Shown: positions 10,641-15,073 of the stretch, in pieces
Position numbering within the stretch: the first letter of the stretch is position 1
Layout of the letters: each line of letters begins with the position of its first letter
Origin: Cruorifilaria tuberocauda
Taxonomy: Eukaryota; Nematoda; Chromadorea; Rhabditida; Onchocercidae
DNA: 15,073 nt
Direction: 5' to 3'
Assembly: GCA_013365365.1 (NCBI GenBank)
Contig: JABVXU010000919.1
Location: forward strand, 1-15,073
Notes under the pieces: generated by a model
The model's database searches: none
What the model was told of the DNA's origin: nothing
The model's input: the letters and a program-made list of their open reading frames with translations, nothing else
Made by a program: the position numbers and the translations under genes

Positions 10641-11260
10641 AAAAAATAAATTGTTTAGCAATAAGCAAATATGAAATTCAAATAAGCATCGATTGATTTT
10701 CCAATTCGATAAATCGTCTCAAGTATCATTACCTTCATGATAATAAATTGATAAAAAATATCTCTCTCCCAAAAAAAAGGATCTTATACGGTCTAAAAAA
10801 GAAATCTGATTTGATATGAAACGAATTGTAAAAATAAAAATGATTATTACCTTAATTATTACCTTGATTTGCAATTAATTTTTAATAAATTATAATTTCA
10901 TCCTAATATTATTAACTATATCCGCAGTATTGCAAGTGCTTTGAGTAAATATAATTCAAAAAACATCGATGATTTATTAACTTAATTTGCAACTAATATT
11001 TAACTCTATAATATTAGCTATATTTTAGGATATTGCAATGCTTCAAACAAATATAATTTACAACAATTTAATTTTACAATTATTGCTAAGAGTACATCAA
11101 TGGATTTTTGTAAATTTACAATTTAAATTGTAAAAATAGCAATTTATTAATGAATTTTTCGTCTTCAGTATAAAGTATATGAAATTTGAAAAATTTTTAA
11201 ACTTACCGAAAAAAATCGACCTTGGAAAACGTGTACTGTGCCATCATATATCGGTTCCAT
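4345..11260 (-). CDS. DOK-family adaptor (PH + IRS-type PTB), 9 exons, 465 aa
   Basis: Seen: nine minus-strand exons join with GT-AG introns and matching phases (0,1,0,1,2,2,2,0) into 465 codons plus TAA. Residues about 5-112 resemble a PH domain: basic strand KWKRFKG, then ARLEIYTSG, and a C-terminal helix with the near-invariant Trp (W100) followed by LCKIAFP, close to LCRNAFP of mammalian DOK1. Residues about 139-225 resemble an IRS-type PTB domain (WSYPQITWFG, then FAFEV). Residues 226-465 are a Ser/Asn-rich tail. Known: DOK proteins are membrane-recruited scaffolds for tyrosine kinase signalling that bind phosphotyrosine through PTB and recruit SH2 proteins through phosphorylated YxxP sites. 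Inferred: the same scaffold role at the inner plasma membrane. Odd: the PTB phosphotyrosine-binding arginines are not present (see findings). The start is chosen because the ATG lies 5 nt after a 3' splice site and gives the usual short N-terminus before the PH domain. Family membership is fairly sure; orthology to a named gene is not claimed. Confidence 0.88.
4823..4964 (-). CDS. Exon 8: tyrosine-containing acidic tail segment
   Basis: Encodes residues 318-364 plus one base of codon 317. The acceptor is attacag|G and the donor CGT|gtatga, phase 0. Tyrosines fall at 318, 327, 332 and 341 in mixed-charge contexts. ALEFERDLEQNIAKR looks helical. A GT two bases earlier would break the frame into exon 9, so the CGT|gtatga donor is preferred. 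Confidence 0.82.
5274..5465 (-). CDS. Exon 7: basic, Ser-rich tail segment
   Basis: Encodes residues 253-316 across split codons. The acceptor is tttttag|A and the donor AG|gttaag, phase 2. It is rich in Arg and Ser (SSSERQMQRPSLRSTLS), followed by a basic-aromatic patch (RFPFFRLKKGWKERE) and DEWIR. I recognise no named domain. The patch could be a short membrane- or partner-binding motif. Confidence 0.82.
5716..5910 (-). CDS. Exon 6: C-terminal half of PTB and start of tail
   Basis: Encodes residues 189-252 plus flanking split codons. The acceptor is aatttag|G and the donor CG|gtttga, phase 2. FGTGENCFAFEV is the strand that in DOK reads RYGxxxxxFSFEA. RPENVLEALQQHI fits the closing PTB helix. 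Where DOK1 has GRRC after FSFEA, this protein has DYDQ, so the phosphotyrosine-binding arginine is missing. Y240 and Y244 lie just after the domain. Of three possible GT donors, only the one used here keeps the phase of exon 7. Confidence 0.85.
5911..6523 (-). other. Intron 5 (613 nt)
   Basis: AT-rich, with one strong 18-bp inverted repeat (6332-6377). No other gene signal was seen. Confidence 0.75.
6332..6377. repeat. Perfect 18-bp inverted repeat (intron 5)
   Basis: TTATTTACTTTAAATTAT at 6332-6349 pairs perfectly with 6360-6377 across a 10-nt loop. AT-rich DNA forms such arms fairly easily, so its significance is modest. Confidence 0.9.
6524..6674 (-). CDS. Exon 5: N-terminal half of the IRS-type PTB domain
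   Basis: Encodes residues 138-188 across its split codons. The acceptor is acttcag|TA and the donor TG|gttagt, phase 2. The strands IPVLLES, HRMKIPEGNYEISF and SIFLKN are followed by WSYPQIT. They follow the PTB pattern in which a GxYxL strand and a WPYxxI(R)RxG strand precede the binding groove. Confidence 0.87.
6675..7195 (-). other. Intron 4 (521 nt)
   Basis: Nearly the whole intron is a TATTAT/CATATT repeat (6700-7105). About 25 nt of non-repeat sequence remains at its 3' end, next to the exon 5 acceptor. Confidence 0.8.
6700..7105. repeat. (ATT)n / CATATT repeat field (intron 4)
   Basis: Runs of TATTATTATT alternate with TCATATTCATATT blocks for about 400 bp, with larger repeated blocks such as ACTCGTATTCATATTATTA near 6928 and 7037. 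It is low-complexity and not coding. Confidence 0.93.
7196..7271 (-). CDS. Exon 4: PH-PTB linker with a YDVP site
   Basis: Encodes residues 113-137 plus one base. The acceptor is attctag|TTT and the donor C|gtatgt, phase 1. It is a Ser-rich linker ending NDEYDVPWD. Y132 with P135 forms a YxxP motif of the type bound by Crk or RasGAP SH2 domains when phosphorylated; that function is inferred. Reading frame, splice sites and phase all fit. Confidence 0.82.
7272..8047 (-). other. Intron 3 (776 nt)
   Basis: It is largely filled by a TATGATCATAATATGATA minisatellite (7545-7868). The remainder is AT-rich with no coding signal. Confidence 0.75.
7545..7868. repeat. AAGTATGATCATAATATGAT minisatellite (intron 3)
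   Basis: Variable units of about 20-36 bp share AAGTAT(G/A)ATCATAATATGAT. The core TATGATCATA is self-complementary, so the array offers many small hairpins. The apparent poly-Ile/Tyr/His reading frames are by-products of the repeat. Confidence 0.9.
8048..8160 (-). CDS. Exon 3: end of the PH domain with its C-terminal helix
   Basis: Encodes residues 75-112. The acceptor is gttttag|AT and the donor CAG|gttttc, phase 0. The strands RIIQIQP and PVLLIAV are followed by the amphipathic helix VEEWHYVLCKIAFP. It carries the characteristic PH tryptophan at W100. The LCxxAFP ending is shared with DOK1. The donor lacks a +5 G and is weaker than the others, but it preserves the frame. Confidence 0.87.
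8161..9196 (-). other. Intron 2 (1036 nt)
   Basis: About 40% is the three-copy long tandem repeat at 8742-9160. The rest is plain AT-rich sequence, with a poly(A) run near 8237-8253 and a small bulged hairpin (ACAGGT at 8356, ACCTGT at 8382). Confidence 0.75.
8742..9160. repeat. Long-period tandem repeat, about three copies of 144-156 bp
   Basis: Copies start with ATAATTACC(G/A)GATA at 8742, 8886 and 9042. Each continues with GAAAT-T-AA-TTGATA, AATTCAGGTT, ATCTGTATA and AAGAATATTAAAACCGGACAT blocks; the third copy stops after GGTAAGAAT. The long period and several conserved blocks make this different from the simple microsatellites around it. Confidence 0.88.
9197..9365 (-). CDS. Exon 2: core of the PH domain
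   Basis: Encodes residues 19-74 plus one base. The acceptor is tttatag|AAA and the donor A|gtatgt, phase 1. KWKRFKGAIFEE is the basic beta-2 strand, which in PH domains contributes to phosphoinositide binding. RARLEIYTSG is beta-3, matching the GxARLEF/LE pattern of DOK and IRS PH domains. LLGECVAIRIV matches the DOK strand RLAECVSV. Confidence 0.88.
10046..10125. repeat. About 27-bp tandem block, roughly three units (intron 1)
   Basis: The unit AATTAGAAATTATAAACCTA is repeated with small changes at about 10050, 10075 and 10101. The same unit occurs inverted near 10281-10320. Confidence 0.75.
10047..10320. repeat. Long inverted repeat, about 40-bp arms (intron 1)
   Basis: The left arm GCAAATTAGAAATTATAAAC at 10047 matches the reverse complement of the right arm ending TTTCTAATTTGCAG at 10320. 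Similarity runs about 40 bp with one inserted A. The spacer is about 190 nt. It could fold in the pre-mRNA or be the remnant of a fold-back element. Confidence 0.7.
10593..10640. repeat. GA microsatellite (intron 1)
   Basis: An impure AGAG/ACAG start is followed by an uninterrupted (GA)n run. On the gene strand it reads as a CT polypyrimidine tract. Confidence 0.95.
10863..11070. repeat. Imperfect two-copy tandem duplication (intron 1)
   Basis: CTTGATTTGCAATTAAT at 10863 recurs as CTTAATTTGCAACTAAT at 10981. In both copies it is followed by similar TATTGCAA..GCTT and AAATATAATT blocks. The copies differ by several indels, so the duplication is old. Confidence 0.65.
11207..11260 (-). CDS. Exon 1 of the DOK-like gene: start codon and first PH strand
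   Basis: Encodes residues 1-18, MEPIYDGTVHVFQGRFFS. The donor is CG|gtaagt, phase 0. The alternating hydrophobic stretch VHVFQGRFF fits PH strand beta-1. DOK1 also begins with a short leader before its KRWRKTW strand, so the N-terminus looks complete. Confidence 0.85.
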
Positions 11261-11267
11261 CGCTCCT
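11261..11267 (-). promoter_or_regulatory. Probable SL trans-splice acceptor for the DOK-like gene
   Basis: A 3' splice site, aatttag|GAGCG, lies five bases before the start codon. In nematodes an AG this close to the first ATG usually marks spliced-leader addition. A cis-spliced non-coding 5' exon is the alternative. No obvious upstream donor and exon pair was recognised. Confidence 0.5.
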
Positions 11268-11342
11268 AAATTTCCAAACAATATTATCAGAATAAAAAAA
11301 TAAGTAAATATAACTTAAAATTAACACGATTGCAAATATTTT

Positions 11343-11530
11343 AGTATCATCGTAATTGAAATTAAAATTGAATTGATTTTAGTAACATCGTAATTGAAAT
11401 TAAAATTGAATTGATTTTAGTAACATCGTAATTGAAATTAAAATTGAATTGATTTTAGTTTTTTGAATTGATTGATTGAAATTAAAATTTTAGTATCATC
11501 GTAATTGAAATTAAAATTGAATTGTTTTTT
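11343..11530. repeat. 38-bp tandem array just upstream of the gene
   Basis: AGTA(T/A)CATCGTAATTGAAA followed by TTAAAATTGAATTGATTTT starts at 11343, 11381 and 11419, exactly 38 bp apart. A degenerate unit follows at 11457 and another full one at 11492. It begins about 80 bp upstream of the putative trans-splice site, within the likely outron or promoter. Confidence 0.94.
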
Positions 11531-11799
11531 CTTATTGAAATTACCTCATTTTAAGTATTAAATATCATTTGGCTAAATATTCTAAATGATCATTCATATC
11601 TTTTGCTCTTTTATGAATGAAAGATAACAAAATTGCAATCAATTCGAAAATCTCCCAAATATTCTTCCAGAAAATTTTAATCATATATTTTTTCATGATA
11701 TAATTCTATTCTTATATTAAATTATGTATCGTACCAAAAAGTAACAACATTTACCTTTAATATATCTAATTATTTTAGATTACTAAATATGTTTTATCT
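11531..11799. other. Upstream flank, no gene seen
   Basis: AT-rich, without repeats or coding frames. It may be part of the promoter of the minus-strand gene, judged by position only. Confidence 0.5.
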
Positions 11800-11899
11800 G
11801 GAATATTCCGATAATCCGGAAAAGAAATGAAGTGTAAGATTGTATTGTTAAAAAGGATATTTTACCGGATATCCGTATTTTATCGAGAAATTTCTCGAA
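11800..11899. promoter_or_regulatory. Palindrome cluster with a heat-shock-element-like site
   Basis: Three perfect palindromes lie within 100 bp: GGAATATTCC (11800-11809), CGGATATCCG (11866-11875) and TCGAGAAATTTCTCGA (11883-11898). The last one plus the next base gives GAA-nn-TTC-nn-GAA (11887-11899), the three-unit pattern bound by heat shock factor. The first contains GAA-nn-TTC. The cluster is 540-640 bp upstream of the start codon. A regulatory role is inferred only. Confidence 0.35.
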
Positions 11900-12357
11900 A
11901 TTAAATTTTAATTATGAAAATAATTATCAAATCGTTATACTTTATGAATTATTTGTAAAATGCAAAACATTTTTTATTATGGTAAATTTCCTCCCAAAAA
12001 TTCCTACCAGATATTTCCACCAAAATCAGCCCACGCTCAAATTAGCGACATCAGTCTAATTCAAATTCCATTACAAATTTAATTTGTTAGTGAATCTCGA
12101 ATCAAAAAAATTCACGACAGATTTTTCTGGATTTTTCCATACCGGTTGACAGTTTTACTTAAAAATTGTGGTACAGGAAATAAAGTGTAAAAGTTTAGGA
12201 AACAGTAAACTGTCGAGAGCAATACTGATAAACTGACTAACTGATGGAATGAAGAAGTTTTGATGATGCTTGGAGAAGATGTTAGCTGGAGCTGATGAAT
12301 CACAATTGAGGAAAAGCAAAATTTAGCAATTTTCCGAATGCTTTAACAATTCATCCA
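11900..12357. other. Upstream flank, less AT-rich, no gene supported
   Basis: The part at 11995-12310 is less AT-rich than its surroundings. On the minus strand it has a 63-codon open frame that matches no family I recognise. A GT-type donor word (CCG|gtatgg) near 12145 could belong to a non-coding 5' exon, but nothing confirms this. Confidence 0.45.
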
Positions 12358-12420
12358 GTTTCTTTCTTTCTTTCTCTCTCTCTCTCTCTCTCCCTCTCTC
12401 TTTCTCCCTTCTTTCCCTTT
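12358..12420. repeat. CTTT/CT polypyrimidine tract
   Basis: TTTCTTTCTTTC followed by (CT)n and C/T-rich sequence, about 60 bp. It reads GA-rich on the gene strand, about 1.1 kb upstream of the start codon. Confidence 0.95.
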
Positions 12421-13054
12421 TTTTTGTTTTTTGTTTTAATATTTTCGTAAAATTTAATCATATTTCAAAATTGGTTTACAATAATTTAGATTTGATAAAG
12501 TGAATTTGAGTTCTTCCAAACTTAATTAAAATCTTTCCAAAATTATATATGTTAATTATACTTATAATCATACTACTTAAATATCATACTTCTATACTCA
12601 TATTACTCATATAATCATATTACTTAAATATCATACTTAAAACTAATTGATATCAAAAATTGGAGCAATAAAAAAAAGTGTTAGAAAGAAACGTACGACA
12701 AATGATACCTATTAAAAAAAATATAGGTTAATTAATTAATGCTAAAATTCAAATTAAAACTTCTAGAAATGATGAAGATAATTAATATTGCAAATATGAA
12801 AATAAGATATTTAAAATTAAAAATTATTTAAAATTACCTTAAACTTTATTTTTATTTTTCTTGACTAATAAAATAATCGAAATTGCAAATGTTGAAATGC
12901 CATACTGTATTTCATGTTTTACACATTTTAAACTATTTTAAACTTTAAGAAATATTGAGAAGCTGTTCAAACAAATGTGATAACAAGACATATCAGCAAG
13001 CTTAGCACTTTGGCATATGATTAAAAGTGAGCGAAAAATGCAGTAAAGAGTAAA
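12421..13054. other. Non-coding AT-rich stretch
   Basis: Includes a short ATCATACT(T)A repeat at about 12565-12635. No gene, RNA or element is recognised. Confidence 0.6.
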
Positions 13055-13125
13055 ACTCTTGAAAAGTTATGACGTGAAGTAAGTAAAATAATCGAGTGAA
13101 AGCATTTTTGAAAAAAATTGTTTCA
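13055..13125. repeat. Copy A of a duplicated roughly 72-bp segment
   Basis: ACTCTTGAAAAGTTATGACG and the following bases through ATAATCG(A/G)GT(G/A)AAAGCATTT and TTGTTTCA closely match 13626-13699 in the same orientation. Confidence 0.85.
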
Positions 13126-13362
13126 GAGATACATAACTTTCCTTCATCCCTTTCTAAGATAATTTGAATTGAATGATCAAAGAATTGATTAAATAAGGGA
13201 AAAAGTAACAAATTGATAAAATTATAAAAATTCATCCCAATCTTATTACTTCCATACTTTTAAATTGATGATGCAAGTAAAAAGTGGTAAATTTTAATCA
13301 AAGCTGTAAGTTACATTCGAACTATCAAATAAGCATACACTATTATTAGCAAACGATAAAAC

Positions 13363-13623
13363 GATAATGATGATGATGATGATGATAGTGATGATGATAG
13401 TGATGATGATGATAGTGATGATGATGATAGTGATGATGATGATGATGATGATAGTGATGATGATGATGATGATGATGATGATGGTGATAGTGATGATGAT
13501 AGTGATGACGATGATAGTGATGATGATGATAGTGATGATGATGGTAGTGATGATGATGATAGTGATGATGATGATGATGGTGATAATGATGATGATGATG
13601 ATGATGATAATGATAGTGATGAT
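13363..13623. repeat. GAT trinucleotide array with AGT interruptions
   Basis: About 87 triplets of GAT/AGT/AAT/GGT, typically (GAT)3-7 then AGT. In one plus-strand frame it would read poly-Asp with spaced Ser. That frame has a stop just before the array and no start, so it is treated as a microsatellite. The other frames give poly-Met/Val and poly-Ile. Confidence 0.95.
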
Positions 13624-13625
13624 GA

Positions 13626-13699
13626 AATCTTCAAAAATTATAACATGAAGTATGTGAAATAATCGGGTAAAAGCATTTGTTGAAAAAATTATTGTTTCA
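13626..13699. repeat. Copy B of the duplicated roughly 72-bp segment
   Basis: This is the direct counterpart of 13055-13125, with substitutions and a few single-base gaps. Copy B begins within three bases of the end of the GAT array. Confidence 0.85.
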
Positions 13700-13994
13700 A
13701 TCAATAAATCATAGTTTTTATCAATTATTGTATGATTATCTAAAATGATTGATTATTGTAGTTATCATGTTATTATTATCAGTAAAATGATAATATCAAT
13801 AATTATATCATTATCTAAAATGATAATTGCGATTATGTAAGCGAAGATTATGAAGAGCGAATATTCCAACAAAGATAATCTCATCTGCTGATTTTCTACC
13901 AACGATTATAACAATTCAATTTCACTCTTATCTCTTTGTGCTAACAAATTTCACTAAATAAATATGTATGTGTTACGGAGCCGAGAAAATAATT
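13700..13994. other. AT-rich spacer, no gene seen
   Basis: Contains a repeated ATTATCTAAAATGAT word near 13735 and 13811. Nothing else is recognised. Confidence 0.6.
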
Positions 13995-14395
13995 TATACA
14001 GCTTTTCATCTGGACAGACACACACATACACACACAGACATACACATACATACACATACACATACACACACATACACAAACATACACATACACACCCGGA
14101 CTTGATTTAATTTTATCTAAATTGTACAGCTTTTCATTTCAACACACACACATATACATGTACACATACACATAAACAGACACACACACACACACACACA
14201 CATACACACACATACACACACACACATACACAAACACACAGACTTGATTTAATTTTATCTAATTTATACAGCTTTTCATTTTAACACACACACACACACA
14301 CACATATACATGTACACATACACATAAACACACATGCACACATATTATACACACACACATACAGACTTCATTTAATTTTATCATCAATCTATCAA
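13995..14395. repeat. Composite CA satellite with a conserved spacer
   Basis: CA/CATA-rich blocks are separated by a spacer containing ACTTGATTTAATTTTATCTA and TACAGCTTTTCAT. The second spacer word occurs at about 13997, 14126 and 14268, and the first at about 14099, 14242 and (diverged) 14366. The higher-order period is about 125-145 bp. Confidence 0.92.
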
Positions 14396-15073
14396 AACTT
14401 CTGATTATCCCATTTTCAATTCTCTCTTCACTTGCTACATTCTCTTCATAAATTTGCAACCACTTGTTATTTCACATTTAATTAGTATGGAATAAATTCT
14501 AGCTGATAGCTGATTAAAATGCGAAGATTTTATTTTCTTATTATCTTACACTAAAGTGTTAAAAAGTTGAAAAAAAAGTTTAAATATTATTTTTCTACTG
14601 ACAAGTAGTTTTAATTCAGTATACACACAAATATGGCTTTACCAGTTATCATAGCTTTATCATTTATCAATAATTCAGGATAAACTACAGTAATCTTTTA
14701 TCAATACAATAATCTATACAATAGTTTTCTTTTTTTTTTATGTTATAAAGATAATAGATAATATTAATCACTTTTTTTAAAAATAATTTTAGGAATTTGG
14801 AATTATTTACAGGAGTTAATCATTCATTATTTATTATTAATATAATTAATTATTCAATTTTCTATTTCGATGTTTAATTCTTTGAAAGTAATAAAAGTAA
14901 GTTCTTGTAGAAAAAAAAAGATATTAGTTAGTGTTTTTTTCACTTACGAAATACTGGAATTTTCATATCATTTAAATTTTATATCGAAATACTAAAATGT
15001 TTTTCATTTTAGTAAGTATTATTTAAAGGATGGCAAATTTCAAATGTATAATATCATCTATTATCTTTATGAA
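14396..15073. other. AT-rich right end, no gene seen
   Basis: Contains homopolymer runs and AT-rich words only. No coding frame with coding character, RNA gene or element is visible. An exon of a neighbouring gene lying mostly outside the window cannot be excluded. Confidence 0.55.

Larger units (their letters stand above)
9366..11206 (-). other. Intron 1 (1841 nt)
   Basis: This is the largest intron. It contains a GA tract (10593-10640), an inverted repeat (10047-10088 with 10281-10320), a 27-bp tandem block (10046-10125) and an imperfect tandem duplication (about 10863-11070). No open frame with coding character was seen on either strand. First introns of this size often hold enhancers, but no specific site is recognisable. 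Confidence 0.75.

Noticed and set aside
12112..12303. 63-codon minus-strand open frame in less AT-rich sequence
   Set aside because: No recognisable family, no supporting splice partners, and a length within chance expectation; kept only as a possible non-coding 5' exon region.
13294..13704. Open frames of 93-136 codons over the GAT array (poly-Ile, poly-Met/Val, poly-Ser)
   Set aside because: They are three-base-period translations of a microsatellite; every frame is open for that reason and none has coding-like flanks.
13002..13704. Similar minus-strand peptides NAFTRLFYLLHVITF and NAFTRLFHILHVIIF
   Set aside because: The similarity reflects duplicated DNA at 13055-13125 and 13626-13699; gaps and low-complexity flanks argue against a gene.

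Overview
The window is very AT-rich eukaryotic DNA with short exons, long introns and many simple repeats. It looks like an invertebrate genome, most likely a nematode and possibly a filarial or related spirurid. The reasons are nematode-like splice acceptors (short T-rich ...TTTTAG or ...TTCAG with no long polypyrimidine tract), a 3' splice site only 5 nt upstream of the start codon (the hallmark of SL trans-splicing), and the overall composition. The phylum call is an inference and the species is not identifiable from the sequence alone.

The window holds one gene that I can support, on the minus strand from ATG at 11260 to TAA at 4345. I assembled it by hand from nine coding exons: 11207-11260, 9197-9365, 8048-8160, 7196-7271, 6524-6674, 5716-5910, 5274-5465, 4823-4964 and 4345-4650. 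All eight introns are GT-AG, all phases match, and the exons sum to 1398 nt, giving 465 aa plus stop. The protein has an N-terminal PH domain, a short linker with a YDVP tyrosine motif, an IRS-type PTB domain and a low-complexity C-terminal tail. This is the layout of the DOK (downstream of tyrosine kinase) adaptor family. Its PTB domain appears to have lost both arginine positions that bind phosphotyrosine in DOK and IRS proteins, which is the most interesting biological observation here.

Layout: 1-4260 is gene-free and repeat-rich, with 11-, 39-, roughly 18- and 30-bp tandem arrays, CT tracts, and a 73-bp segment between 11-bp direct repeats. A poly(A) signal lies at 4276-4281. The gene occupies 4345-11260, and most of its longer introns hold a different tandem or inverted repeat. 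The upstream flank (11266-15073) contains a 38-bp tandem array, a cluster of palindromes including a three-unit heat-shock-element match, a CT tract, a long GAT array beside a duplicated roughly 72-bp segment, and a composite CA satellite.

No rRNA, convincing tRNA, CRISPR, transposase or reverse transcriptase sequence was seen. The other open frames are low-complexity translations of repeats.
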